DNA from: Viscum album
Taxonomy: Eukaryota > Streptophyta > Magnoliopsida > Santalales > Viscaceae
Assembly (NCBI GenBank): GCA_963277665.1
Contig: OY728125.1
Location: 1,714,378,889 to 1,714,442,888, forward strand
Reading direction: 5' to 3'
DNA: 64,000 nt
Below the pieces are notes generated by a model, which worked only from the letters and a program-made list of their open reading frames with translations, was not told the DNA's origin and searched no databases. Both the position numbers and the translations under genes were made by a program. Below, piece by piece: positions 34,396 through 46,300 of this stretch (its first letter is position 1; every line of letters starts with the position of its first letter).

Positions 34396-34959
34396 GCCAT
34401 TTCTACTGGATGGTAAAACACTGGCCAACAGAACTCTGAGTGGGTATCGCGCAACCACCCAACTCCAGAACAAAACCAGGGGAAACCACTCAACCCTGCT
34501 GGTCTAAACCAAACGAGAACAGAGCCAGGGGAAAACTCAACCCTGTTGGTCAACAGACGATAACCGAAGAACCCTCTACGTCACGAGAGGTCAAAAGTTC
34601 GTAAAGCAGAACACGTCACGCACCTGGGGACCACACGACGCATGGCCCCAAGTCAACCCCAACCAAGCGTACAAACGTTCTCAGGTACAAACAACCACAT
34701 GTACCTCCTAGAATTCTCACATACTCCCAGAGTATGCCATGTCTCCAGCCCAAAGGCTAACATGCACACAGCCCCCAACGTTAACGTGAAGGCATAACGT
34801 AACAACTCCAACCTTCCACCTCAATGGCTGAGGCACAGCCAACAACATATCTGTAAGCATTACTTCACTCACACGAGAGTGCACGTGATCTCACGCCAAG
34901 GGTTCGCTTCCGAACATGGAAAGAAGAACCGCCACTAGAGAACCTTTCATATTTCCACA

Positions 34960-35960
34960 TTTAATAAGATCACGTAAGAGGATCCACTCACCTGAATAGA
35001 TTACACCGTTGTAATCCACATGGAAAAACACGCGAGATAGACTATTTACTCGCCCGAAATGGTCAACCGGTGAAAAAGGAACTATTCACCGTAACCAACC
35101 CGTGTGGGGCCCACCCCAAGATCCCGAAACTGAACAAACGGATCACACCACTGTGATCCCCTCGGAAAAACACACGGGATTGACTACTCAATCACCCGGA
35201 ACGGACACCCGGTAAAAAAGGTCTTATTCACCATAGCCAGGTCGGGTGGGACCCACACCACATCCCCGAAAAAGGTCGGGCAAACTGCGCCATCGCAATG
35301 CTCTCAGAAAAAAAACGTCAAATTGACTGCTTACTTGCGTGGAATGGATGTCTAGAGAAAAAGGTGTGATCCAACATACCGAACATGAGCGGTGTTGTGT
35401 GGGACCCGCATCCCGGTCCCAAAGCACTGCCAATGGATCGCACCGTTGCGATCCTCTCGGAAAAGTACACAAGATGAACTATTCACTTGTCCAAAACGGA
35501 CACCCGGTGTTAAAGCTGGGAATCACCGTCAACACCCGAAACGGCCCTCATGGGGCCCGGACCAGCGTGCGGAATTAGAGCGGGCAGACTGCGCTAATAC
35601 GACGCCCTCGGAAAAACTCCCAACATCGACTGCTCGTACGCCCCGAACGGACGTCCGATGAAAAAGTCGTTAAATGCTGCTCGCAGCTCGAAGGACGGGC
35701 CGTGGGGCCCATGCCTCAACTCCGGTTTCGATGCCCGAAACCATACTGGAAAACTCCACCTCAACGCCAGGGTCGCAACACCACTGACGGCGCTCAATTT
35801 GGACATCAGATGTGTCTGCGCCGTCCAAAACAAGAATCCCCGGAAAAACGTCAATTCACTTAAAGACACGTCGCACCTCCGAGGCCCCTCATTTCGGGAA
35901 TTAAAAATTCACGAAACCATCTCAAAAAGTCCGCCTTGATGCGAGGTCCGCGCTGCCACT
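34960..35960. repeat. tandem repeat, ~145-175-bp unit, with internal dyads
   Basis: Units are marked by a dyad followed by CTCGGAAAAAC-type sequence and, about 50 bp later, GGACACCCGGT. Dyads start at 34999, 35140, 35286 and 35435; degenerate units follow near 35586, 35765 and 35942. In the better preserved units the two arms differ between copies but stay complementary. Confidence 0.75.
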
Positions 35961-35999
35961 GACGGCACGCAAAACAGACGCCCGTAGCTCAAGATAAGG

Positions 36000-36660
36000 G
36001 CATCCGAAGTTGGAGGGGAAAAACCCCTTGGGCCGGACCGCCCAACCGCGGGTCTGGTCCACTCCGTCGCGGACTGCTGGCCGCGGCCCGCTGCCACCGA
36101 CCGGCCAACATGACCGGTCCTTCCACGCGGAGACCCGCCTATGGCGGGTCTTGGTCTCCCGCCGGGGTCGCGCACCGCGACCCCACCTCGCCCGCACCGG
36201 CGAGGTGCCGCCCGGCCGGCCTCCTCCGCCGCCTCCGTCTCGGACCGCCGTGTTGTGGCGCCGCCGCTGAGCCCACCACCTGCCGGAGCCACTGCCTGGA
36301 GCCGCTCCGCCTGTCGGAGCTCGCCGGACCGCCCTGCCGACCACCGGAAACCGCTGGTCCGTCCATAACACCCCAAAACCACCCCGAAACTTCGCCGGAC
36401 TGCTGCGGACGCCTCGGAGCTCGGAATTCAAATCCAAAAGATGCGTCGGAAAGCTCAGATCGAGCTCTACTAATCTATGTGATTTGATCAAAGATCGTCC
36501 AGAAATTATACATTATAATGTGGGCTCAAAGAACGCGGTAATTTAAAAAAAACGGAAATAAATCCTCCTACCTCTTGGGCGTAGCCCGATGCTTCGCCGT
36601 TGACCCGCCGGAGTGGTCGCGCCTCGTCGGAGTCGCCTCGCCAGAGCCACCTCACCGGAG
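36000..36660. other. GC-rich block inside the solo LTR
   Basis: Strongly C/G-rich, CpG-rich sequence in an otherwise AT-rich window. Open frames on both strands overlap, which composition alone explains. On the minus strand AAGAG|GTAGGAGG at about 36570 resembles the splice-donor-like AAGAG|GTAATT of the LTR at 52625. Confidence 0.6.
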
Positions 36661-37386
36661 TGGAGGAGGAGAGGGGATAATCTTTCCAGGGGAGGGGGAA
36701 ATGATGGAGAACATAAGGGGGGAGGGTTAGGTTAATTAAATAAATTAATTAACTTAAACACCCTCCCGTGGCCCCGTATCTGAACTCCTGACGAGGTCGG
36801 GATTAAGCCTCCCCTAGGCTAAAAACCACGATCTGAGTGCAACTGAGGTCTCAGAATTTTAATCCGAGGCCCAGTTCAAAAGTTATAAAATTTAACGACT
36901 GAAGCCGTTAAATTACGAAAACGCCCCTGGGGCCATTTTTCACAGACGGGCCGCGCCCGTGAAATTTACACCCCTCCTAGGGTAAACGGCACACTACAAA
37001 CTCAATGGTGCCCTTGGTTTTTCAATCAGAGCCACCGTTTAAGAGATACTTGAGTTAATCCATGAAACGAATAAATTAATTATTTAATTTATCCATTTGA
37101 CGTTCCGATAGCTAGCGAGGGGTCCAAACGTCCCGTGCCGACATGTTTTATGTCTTTAATAGGGTAAACACCTCATTCCGGACCCATCCGTACACTCAGA
37201 ATTCTGATCTGGATTACCGTTTAGGAGTTATCCCATTTATTTGGTGTTCCCAGTGTGAACGCACGGAAAACTTAATTTCGGCCACTCCGGGGCTCGGAAT
37301 CGTACGCCGTCTAAAGGCGCTGATCTGTAATAATATCAAGAATATTCCAAAGTCTTTCACAGAAAAAACTGGGTTCTTACACCTGG

Positions 37387-37486
37387 TCTCTTTTCCCAAC
37401 CTATGGGGATCAGTAGTACATCTAGGTCCATGCCACAGACTTGGTCGGCTGTTGGTTTGGATGATGACTAGATCTGGTTCATGACA
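37387..37486 (+). repeat. 3' LTR of the LARD-like element, right piece
   Basis: The last 100 bp of the LTR resume after the solo LTR, with GGTTTGGATGATGACTAG and TCTGGTTCATGACA. LTR1 has the same sequence at 25901-25934. The TTTCA duplication follows. Confidence 0.82.
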
Positions 37487-37491
37487 TTTCA

Positions 37492-39027
37492 TATAAATAA
37501 AGTAAATAACATGCATAAATGATAGAGGAATCCACTCAATGAATTGGTAATACAACATGATTATCTTATTTTATATGAAAATGAACATTTTATTGGGTAT
37601 TTCACTACAAAAATAAATACCTATAGAAATAACCCTCTGACTACATGTTCACATGAAAGAGTGATGTTATATGAAACCAAATTTGGATATGAAAGTGGAA
37701 GTGATATAAGCTGGTAGGATTAAATAAATGAAGTGGAAATATTAGTAGGACTATGTTATTGGTAGATGTTATGTCCATGAATCAATTATCTAAAGTCAAA
37801 TGACTTGAAATCAAAATACATGAGAAGAGATTTTTAAACCAAAGAAGATATTTTTTCTTGAAAATACATTATATTATGAGATAGTTTCTCACATTAATAA
37901 CATTGTATGTTTTCAATAATTAAATGTGTTATTATTTATATTAAATTTTACATTTTTGATTAACTATAATATTGATTTATTTATTTATTTTACCATAAAA
38001 GGGAATTGAATATTGAGGGTCACATTCCTTACTCTACCTTGTTTTGTATAAGAAATAAAAATAGAGATGGTATCATGGTAAATAATAACACCTAAGAAAT
38101 GATCGTAAGTATATTTCAATTTATTTTATTTTGAATAAATTTAATTATTTATATTATTTTATCTAAATTTAATTATTTATATTATTTTATCAATTTAATT
38201 TATGTTATATATCACTCAACATATTTCTTTAGAGGCATTGTTAGAAAAAGAACCAGACAACTTTGTCCCAAAGGATCATCTGCATTAGGTATTAGGAGAA
38301 GAACATCTTGGCAAGATATGTTTTCAACTTGGGAAGAAGATTATACCATCAAGATACTGGCCTTTCAACACCATTTCTATGAGTATTATTTCTAGTATGG
38401 TCATAGAGGAAAAAATTGAATTTTCAATCAAACATGAAACTTAAAAAATAATAGAAGACACTCAGTTTCAAAATATGATAAATGAACAGATGATGAAATA
38501 TATATCTTCTCTTTCTTTTACACTTCAAATGGAGGGTTCCATGGTTATTTATGCTTTCTTTATGATGATGTGTTTGGTTTTTGAGGATTAATCTACTCCT
38601 AGAATTTATTTATGTTATGATGTTGATGCTGATGTAGATGTTGATTCCCATGATGATGATGATATTAGTTTTTTTATAGGAGATATTGATGTGGGTCAGA
38701 TTGATTCTGGTGATACTAATATTGAGGGTCATTTCTGATGTGAATTGTATTATTGGTTTATAGATTGAATTTTATTATGTAGTTATTCCCTTTTATTATG
38801 ATGATATTAATATTGAATTTTGTATTGTTTCTATTGGAAATAGATTGAATTCCATTGATATTGAATACTGTAGATATATTGAATTGTATTCTGATGATAT
38901 ATTGGATTCTTCTCTTGTTTTTTTTTATAGGAGTGGAGTGCTAAGAAGCTGGTTATTTTTCTAACTAGAATACCAAAGAAATGTCAATGGGACTTTCCCA
39001 TGGATTTAGTACTTAAACTGTGATCAT
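37492..39027. other. no confident gene: AT-rich DNA with a possible coding scrap
   Basis: Mostly AT-rich. At 38231-38390 a frame reads RGIVRKRTRQLCPKGSSALG and then RRTSWQDMFSTWEEDY. At 38592-38738 an acidic frame of 48 codons reads DVDADVDVDSHDDDDISF and ends GQIDSGDTNIEGHF before a stop. These may be remains of a mobile-element protein; I do not recognise the family. Confidence 0.3.
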
Positions 39028-39044
39028 GGTTATAACTTTGGCCC

Positions 39045-39701
39045 ACACAATAGCCTTAGCCCAGTTGGTGAGGACTCAGAAAGTGAATCCAAGAGACCCT
39101 ATATCAAATCTAGGCAAAGACATATTTTTGGTATTGTAGTAGGTACTATTTGATACTATAGTAGCTAGAACTATTCATGCACTTGGGCTTCCGGGCCACC
39201 GTTTTGTCCTCAGGTCCTTCAAGTCCTTAGGGACACCTAAGGCCTTCAGTCCAGTAAATATTTCAGGCCAAATAGAGGCCTTCCGGACACCTCAAGGACT
39301 TTGGGCCACCTCAAGACCTCGGGCCACATGAAATTGTGCTTAAATGGACCAGACATACTCTACAAGGAGTAGGCTCCAAATGAGGATTCATAGAAGGGTG
39401 CATTCACCAGAGAAGAGATAAAAGATTTGGAATAATGATAGGGTATGGAAATTTCTATTGGGACTATAATATGCATGAATTTGAATCCTAACTGAATAGT
39501 TATGAAAAGGTGGAGAGTTAACATCATGTTGTAGATGCTGTAGATGATCAGTTACTAGTAGTTATAGTCTGGATGACTTCCTCTATACCTTCAGGTCATG
39601 TAATTTCACGAAGCTGGCGGTCCATGAAAGGGTTCTCCTTCAACCATTAAAAGGGGGATTATCAAAAATGAATAAAAATAGAAGGCCTTTGGTCCATTCA
39701 A
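39045..39701 (+). mobile_element. tRNA-derived SINE, copy 2, between 17-bp direct repeats
   Basis: A 17-bp perfect direct repeat GGTTATAACTTTGGCCC occurs at 39028-39044 and 39702-39718, as left by LINE-driven insertion. The 5' part has an A box-like TAGCCCAGTTGGTGAGG and a B box-like ATATCAAATCTAGG. Degenerate GTAGTAGGTACT repeats and GGGCC/GGCC motifs (39187-39330) follow, the same order as in the SINE at 26024. The part after 39340 has no counterpart in that copy, so this may be a longer subfamily or contain another insertion. Confidence 0.72.
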
Positions 39702-39718
39702 GGTTATAACTTTGGCCC

Positions 39719-41377
39719 TATTGTCACAGAAATAGGAGTCACAACCAACTAGACCGTGGATATTACCTATAGCCATAATTTTTTTCCTATATCCATGGTT
39801 TTTTACCATGACTATATGTATATTTCTATCTATATATGAATAAGGTTATAAAATATGTGATTATTATAGTTATTTTTTTTATACAGGAGGTTAGAGAACA
39901 TTTGGTTAAGTGGGAATAAAAGGTAAGGGTGATTTGTCTCAATTTCCTTTCTCTGAGACTTGTTTTTTATATACCTAATTTCATTTAAATGGTGTGAATA
40001 TTGACTATTAGATATATATATATATATATCTTGAATTATCTTTTATTAATGGTGTTTTAAGTTTAATTTCAAGCCCTATATTTTAAGGTATTTTTATTAA
40101 AATGTTTCTAAAGTCGTAAAGGATATTGATAGCTCAAAACTTATTTCATTGAGTTATTATATTTCTTATTATATTCTTAGGTTCTCACACCATAAAATTG
40201 TATTATATTTTATTTTTTCTTCTTATATTGGGAAAATAAATTTTAAATTCAAATATCCTTCCATGATGGATTTCCTTCTCATAAAAGTATAACTTTGTTA
40301 GTAATAATTCTCATCCTTTACAAGTAATCTTTTTGTCTTCCATATCCATGTTCTATATTCCTGCTAATGTTATAATTTATATTTGGAAGCCCAATTATCT
40401 GTTATCTCTTTCAATATTCAAATTTTCCATTTCCTCTATTCAAAAAGAAGTTATATTACCCTTTTTATGATGTGGGGTTTCAAAAATGTATTTTAATATA
40501 TTAAAATGTTTTCTTACCATATTCCTTTGTTTGATCTTTCAATCCACATTTACTTGAGAAAGTATTTATGTACTTTTCAAGAATTCACTATTGGAATTTG
40601 TTTTTAACAGTCAATTATTTAAAAAAATATCACTTCAACTTTTTGAAAATGAATTTTCAAAGTGATCATAACCTCATATTTTATGCCAAAGATAAAATCA
40701 TTTTTTAAAAAGTCTTTTACAATTTCACTTCCATTTTTCTCTTTATCAATAACGGTTTAGTTTCCATGGAATTTTTTTTAATGAATCACCCTATAAATGT
40801 TCTTATAAAATAATTTTTTGGGGTGATTTAATTTTGGGTATCAACCATTTACATTCTTTAGGTTAATTTTAGTGATACCATCTTGAAATGTTAAAAAACC
40901 CCAATTATTCCATGGGTTATTTATGATGTGATGAATGATTGTTTTCAATTACCATACATATATATGGATTATTGATGATTGGGTTATTATATCCCCCTCC
41001 AATATAATGGTTATGTTTTTATATCTCATGAGATAATAAGGTTGTTCATGGACATGATCACGTTATGATTTGTTCATATGATAGTTCCTGGACATGATAG
41101 TATATATTTGGGTTCACGTGATGGTTCATGGACATGATCACATACAGATTTGTTCCCATGATGGTTTATGGGAATTATTTTCATATATCTTTGTTCACAT
41201 GATTGTGTATATACATTATTGTGTTTTGTTTTGTTCACAAGATTATGCATGGTCATGATTGCTCTTAACTTTTTTCACAATATTACAAATTCTCACACAT
41301 GTGTTTATGCCATATTTTTATAACATGTTCTTATTATTATGATCCATGGATCATTTTTATAATATATAACTCTTATG
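39719..41377 (+). repeat. 5' LTR fragment of the gag-protease element
   Basis: The right half matches the LTR at 52625 in order: CCATGGGTTATTTATGATG, ATATCCCCCTCCAATATAATGG and TTTATATCTCATGAGATA (40970-41038) correspond to 56220-56275. The left half is AT-rich and not clearly alignable. It is cut at 41377 by the minus-strand chromovirus and probably resumes near 48846. Confidence 0.5.
41044..41285. repeat. 40-bp minisatellite, about six copies
   Basis: Units open with GTTCATGGACATGATCAC and end in TTGTTCACATGAT. They start at 41044, 41084, 41124, 41164, about 41205 and 41244; the last three are more diverged. The copies at 52625 and 59042 show only a single corresponding stretch. Confidence 0.75.
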
Positions 41378-43592
41378 ATGTCACATATTTTCTAGTAAAA
41401 CCCATCCAACTAGGCTCTGAATCAGACTGTGGAAAACCCAAATGGCATTCTCGATCCCCACGAGATAGCAACTAGTACCCGACCAATCAACAAAAACCTA
41501 AGGGAACGATTTTCACAACCAAAAACAAGATACATGGAATATATAAAAAAAATAAAACCATAACATAAATATTACATAAACAAAATAATTCCAACAGAAT
41601 GGATACAATAAAAAGTGGCATGATAAAAACCTAAGGTACATGTCCAGAAACAACCAAAAAGGATAACCAAGAAAACTTCCAAGAAACTACTCTGCGTGAT
41701 ATGTGGGAAAAATCCCACCATCTCACCACTAGCTACCAATACCCAACCAAAATAATCTTCACCACATCATTGAGACTCTTTTATCTTTATTGTATTGTAT
41801 AAAACAAAGTCTATACAACCCTAAGGGAGTGTGCAGAGTGTGAGTGAAATAGGCTTAGTATGATCTCACCCTGGAGTTTCATAACAATTATTTTTTCAAT
41901 AATCCTAATATACTCAATTTAAAAGAAAATATGTCATGATAATAAATTACACATTTTTATATCAAAATCATGTTAAATAATTCCCATTTTTCACAGTTCT
42001 AAAATAAAATTAAGCTAATACAATTTCAAAGCATAACTTAAATAAACCATTACACTTATCAAATAATGAATCATATAATATCAAATCCATAATAGTTCAA
42101 AATCCAATGAACAATGGTAATAACCCCTAAGATAACAAAGGTTGGGCTATCAAGGTCACTCATACATCAATCACAAACAATGACTAGTTCACACTCAAAT
42201 CCCGAGATTCAATGCAACCATAATCTATAGGTGGAGGAACATCCTAGAAATATACTCCCCTATAATGTCAAAATCAAGTTCTTAAACCTAGTTTATATAT
42301 GATCTAGGAGCATAATAACACGTTAGAAAGTAACCCCCCTTACAATTATAATGGAAAAGTACCAACACTAAACCCTCCAAATGGGTACTTAAAGCTCCCA
42401 TGTGTAGTATATATTAAATTAATTTCAAATTTCTTATCACATTTCACAAAAAAATCCAAAAAAAAACCATTTCATAAAAAAAATATGCTTTGAAAACCCA
42501 TTTCACAGTTCTTTGAAAACACCTTTCTTTTACCAAAACATGGGGGAAACCATCTTTTCTCAAAAACCATATTTACATGTTCATATCAATAAATTAAAGT
42601 ATGGTTCCAATTCATTTATAAAACCAATATCATTTAGGATTTATAGAATATGGCATAAATATGGAACCACCTACCTTAAACTCGGGTCGCACACTAACCG
42701 CAACGGGATCCACAAACACTAGGAGGAAAGGGAATATAATAATGAATGGGAGGAGACCCTCAACACTGATTCTCACACCTTGGAATAAATTTACCAAATG
42801 AAAAGGGTTGGAATAGAAGTTAAGATATCACATACCTCAAGAGAACACAAGATTTTCACCCAACTCAATAAGATTAAGTCTCTAGGAGCCAACACATGGT
42901 AAAAAAATTGATGATGGACAAATAAATTGGGAAAAAACACCAAAATTAGATCATCCAAAGTAGAATGGTTTTCTAAATATTTTCAAAAATCTCTTCCAAA
43001 AACCTCTGATTCAAACCCTAGATCCAAAAAAGAGGAATGAGGGCTTAATAGAGTAGAAAACTAATTCAAAAATGTATTAAAACCCTCCTCGCAATGATCC
43101 TCAAAGTTTACATAACTAATCATAATGATCTCCAAAAAAATGTGCATCCAAATTGGAAATTTGAATTTCTATATTGGATGGAACTATAACATTATACTAC
43201 TAACTATGCCTATAGTGGCCTCAGTGGTACTTCACCACACCACTCGACACGACCAACCAAAATGGAATAGTGCAGAAACCTTGTCCATTTTGGGCAGGCC
43301 ACGACCACCCTTATGTCGTGGTGTGTCCTTGTTGGTCATGGTGGATAGGGTAAACACCCATGAGACATTCCCAAGGCCACATATTACTCTGAGTGTGGTG
43401 ACTATTCTCATGGTGTGCAAGAGACACCAAAGTGTGAAATGTCTTGGACCATGTCATGGTCCAACCCGTTTTTCCCTGTAAAATACCCAACACCCTATTT
43501 AAGCCCCCAAGACACACCAAAACATCATGAATCTTAGAAAGAACCAACTCAAAGCTCAAAACAATAAATTTTCCTCATGTCAGGATGTTAGA
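41378..43592 (-). repeat. 3' LTR of the chromovirus-like element
   Basis: About 2.2 kb. On the plus strand it runs from TGTCACATATTTTC to GGATGTTAGA (ACA decayed). The minus-strand opening TCTAACATCCTGACATG is one base from the usual TGTAACATCC. A TATA-like CTTAAATAGG lies on the minus strand near 43495. The purine run TTGAGGGGAGGT abuts it at 43593-43604 on the minus strand. Confidence 0.75.
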
Positions 43593-43723
43593 ACCTCCCC
43601 TCAATAGCAATTTATATCCCAAAAAATTCATGTAGAAGAAGGAAGATCCATGAAAAGATGAGGCCATTTCTCTTTCATTGATGATTCCCACCCCCATGTT
43701 TCATTAGAATCTGATATGTTCAG

Positions 43724-43990
43724 TCATAACACCTTGACCAAAGGGATAGAAATTATACATAGAACTTTCATTTGGGGAGAAATGATCTCAATGGGTTTCT
43801 TCATAATAGAGGAATCTAACTTCAACTCAATCTCCTCCCAATTTAGAACATGGGAAGGATTATGGTGGCACGTATTAAGCCGAGATACATCATGAATATA
43901 TATCAACTAAAAAAGTAATATAACTAATAAAAAACATTCCAACTCACTCAATCATCTTAAACTTTCCAATATATCTCAGATCCAACTTCC
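43724..43990 (-). pseudogene. integrase C-terminal region of the chromovirus-like element
   Basis: The minus frame 43906-43724 reads HNPSHVLNWEEIELKLDSS then KKPIEIISPQMKVL and ends IPLVKVL. This aligns with the conserved segment that follows integrase in Tekay-type chromoviruses (SHVL..E.IEL...L, then P..IL, then IPLVKVLW). The segment links integrase to the chromodomain; the chromodomain itself is not clearly preserved. Confidence 0.8.
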
Positions 43991-44279
43991 CTTTTTCTCG
44001 ATCTAATGGTGACCCAACTAAAGAGAAACATTAAAGAAGACCTGGTCACCAATGGAAAACTCTAATAGATGATATCGATGATCCAAATATGATATTTTCA
44101 GACAAAAATATGTAAAAAAGTCTCAATTTATATCCTAAATCCTCACTGATGTCTCCTAAATGGGAATCAAACCCACAAGAGATGTCCCACCCACCTTTGA
44201 CCAACAAAGAGGTGACCTAAATGAGTAAACATACAAGGTCTCAAAGGGTTACATTATGATTGGAAACTAGTAACTGTTG

Positions 44280-44840
44280 TTATAAGACAACTCAAACAGT
44301 CCCAGATAGTTATCCTATGATCCACTGAAATCCAAGACGTAGGCATGGGGCATATTCTCTAGAATCTAAAAAAGCACACTCTATCTAACTATTAGTATAT
44401 GGATGGTAAGTTATACTCAGTATAAATTGAGTCCTCAAAACCCATTGGATACTCTTCTATAATCTAGAATTGAACATCGGATATTTGTTAGAAACAATAG
44501 TATATGGTACCCCATGTAACCTCACAACCTCTTATATATACATCTTACTCAGATATTCAACCTTGGTGGTGTCTCTAATTAGAATGAAATGAGCTGATTT
44601 CATCAACTGATCGATCACCAACCAGATAAAATTATTTCCTCAAATTTAAATGGTAATCTAATAATGAATTCCATGGAAACCTCATCCTATTATCATTATG
44701 ACACTAGAAGAGGTTATAGTAGACCTTAAGGCTTTAGTTGATATATCTTTATCTTCTAGTAGGTTTGATAGTGGCAAACATAATCAATTGTGTCACACTT
44801 CATACCTGACCACCAGAAAAGTAATATAATGTTATAATAC
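44280..44840 (-). pseudogene. gypsy integrase remnant
   Basis: On the minus strand the zinc-binding end reads FWWSGMKCDTIDYVCHYQT (about 44835-44770), matching YWWPGMK.DI..YV..C..CQ of gypsy integrase. The core follows with WEFIIRLP, LHGVPYTIVSNKYPMFNSR and ITYHPYTNS. The second catalytic Asp of the expected TIVSDRDP is Asn here, and several stops and frameshifts interrupt the frame. It is clearly recognisable but dead. Confidence 0.85.
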
Positions 44841-45299
44841 ATTTTCATCATGCTAGGATGAATAAACCATAAAGAATTATGTAAATCATGTGACACTAAA
44901 TTCATGGTGGATAATGGTATGACCAGCTGATTCCCAAATTGAAGAAACTCATTGAAAGGGAAAGACCAACCCGAAATGGTCTCCCTACTATATAGAGATT
45001 CCTTGATCCCTCTAAACTGATCATCCTTCTACTATACTCAAGGAGATATTATGATAACTGAGAATTAGTTATAAACATGCCTAATCATCCTCTCGTGTGT
45101 CCATATAAAACTATGTGAAAATCCCCATAAGGTTTCACTCCTATATCGATTCCAAGACAGCCTGAGATGGGTACTTCTTACTAAGAGCATCCATGATGAC
45201 ATTCCCCTTTCCTGGAGTGCAGGAAATGTCAAAGTAGAATGTTTGAAGGTACTTCACCCAACGTATCTACATGAGGCTTAGGTCATTATAAGAAAAATT

Positions 45300-45560
45300 A
45301 AACTCAAACTCTTGTGATCAAAAAAGAGTGTGTACCTCTCCCCAAATAGATATTATTTCCAATACTTGAGTGCATACATGATAGCAATGGGGTGAAATTC
45401 ATGAGTGGGGTAACTTTTCTCATACAGATGAATTTTATAAGAGTTGTAGGCCACAACATAATCATATTCCATAAGTAAACATCCCATAATATCACCAAAA
45501 GAATCCCAGTATGACACATAACCCATACCAGTTTCTAGAAATAACATAACAGGAGATGAT
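45300..45560 (-). pseudogene. gypsy RNase H remnant
   Basis: The minus frame 45547-45353 reads GYVSYWDSFGDIMGCLLMEY and DYVVAYNSYKIHLYEKSYPT then HEFHPIAIMYALKYWK. This matches the gypsy pattern of a degenerate GCVLMQ, IAYASRQLK, NYPTHDLELAAVVFALK.W. A second frame (45519-45304) carries on with NIYLGRGTHSFLITRV, corresponding to HYLYG....F.TDH. A frameshift near 45355 separates them. Confidence 0.87.
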
Positions 45561-45599
45561 GTCAGAATATTTTAGCTCATAAAAAGAGGTCTAACACTT

Positions 45600-46300
45600 A
45601 GAGTCCCATTAAAATTTTACCCCCTTATTGGTAAGGTAAATTAAATTTGTTTTCAACTTTGTTAAATCCTTTATAAACTATCCATAGTTTCCATGTAGAC
45701 CTAGGAAGCTCCATATCTTGGTGAAGTTTTGTGGTTCTTCCCATGACAAGACAACCATTACCTTTTTAGGATCGACTGAGAGACCATGTTTTAAAATCAC
45801 ATATCCTATGAACTTTACCTCTTGGATCTAGAAATTTCATTTCAATATTTTTCCAAATATGTGGTGAATCTTAAATATTTCCATATCCAAACTCAAATAG
45901 TTCTCATGCTCACACTAAGATCTTGAATAAACCAGGATATCATCCAAAAATACCATGATAAAGGTTTCGAGATATTGATGGAATATCTGATTCATCAAAG
46001 CCATAAACATTGTATGAGGATTATTAATTCCAAAAGGAATTATAAGATATTAATAATGTTCATACCTGCTTATAAAAGTAGTCTTCATGATATTTGACTC
46101 CTAAACTCTGATCTGGTGATACCGATCAATTTTCAAAAACCACTTTGCCCCCTTAATTGATCAAATAGGTCATCCACATGGGGAAAAGGGTAATTATTCT
46201 TAATATCCACCAATTCATTTTTAATATTCCACACATAGATGAAAATAATTATCAAAAATCTTATCATAGATCATGGGGGCCACCCACGGTGAAATAATGT
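45600..46300 (-). pseudogene. gypsy reverse transcriptase remnant
   Basis: On the minus strand FLKIDRYHQIRV (near 46140-46105) matches FSKIDLRSGYHQIRV. It is followed by KTTFISRYEHY and IIPFGINNPHTMFMALMNQI (46045-45990), then FHQYLETFIMVFLDDILVY (45990-45930), which keeps the catalytic Asp pair FLDD. The thumb side (45920-45600) is diverged. Stops and small indels prevent translation as one domain. Confidence 0.92.

Larger units (their letters stand above)
32447..37381 (-). mobile_element. solo LTR, 4.9 kb, of a gypsy-type element
   Basis: Flanked by perfect CCTGG duplications (32442-32446 and 37382-37386). The ends are TGTCACAACTCG and GGGTTCTTACA. On the minus strand it starts TGTAAGAACCC, close to the TGTAACAACCC opening of the LTR at 51237, so minus is the likely sense. 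No internal domain, primer site or second LTR is present, so it is a solo LTR left by recombination. It is unusually GC-rich from about 35200 to 36700. Three repeat blocks lie within it. Frames of 75-189 codons (for example 35922-36491 minus) are by-products of GC content and repeats. Confidence 0.85.
23661..37486 (+). mobile_element. large LTR retrotransposon lacking recognisable gag-pol (LARD-like)
   Basis: Two LTR copies, 23661-25934 and 30247-37486 (the latter split by a solo LTR), match through GGTTCGGGTCGGTTT, ATTTTTGGGTGGATA, GATTTAGGGTTTTTGATATT and GGATGATGACTAGATCT. The element is flanked by a perfect 5-bp duplication, TTTCA at 23656-23660 and 37487-37491. A tRNA-Met-type primer site follows LTR1 and a G-rich tract precedes LTR2. 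The 4.3-kb interior shows no gag, RT or integrase motif on either strand, so the element was probably mobilised by another's enzymes. LTR differences are frequent, so the insertion is old. Confidence 0.85.

Noticed and set aside
33707..34553. Overlapping minus-strand frames with repeated SSRAGQWV
   Set aside because: A by-product of the 51-bp repeat, whose length is a multiple of three.
35909..36491. 157- and 189-codon minus-strand frames
   Set aside because: GC-rich DNA with few stop codons in every frame; frames overlap on both strands.
43125..43481. 118-codon open frame
   Set aside because: Runs inside the chromovirus 3' LTR with no motif and opposite frames open on the other strand.
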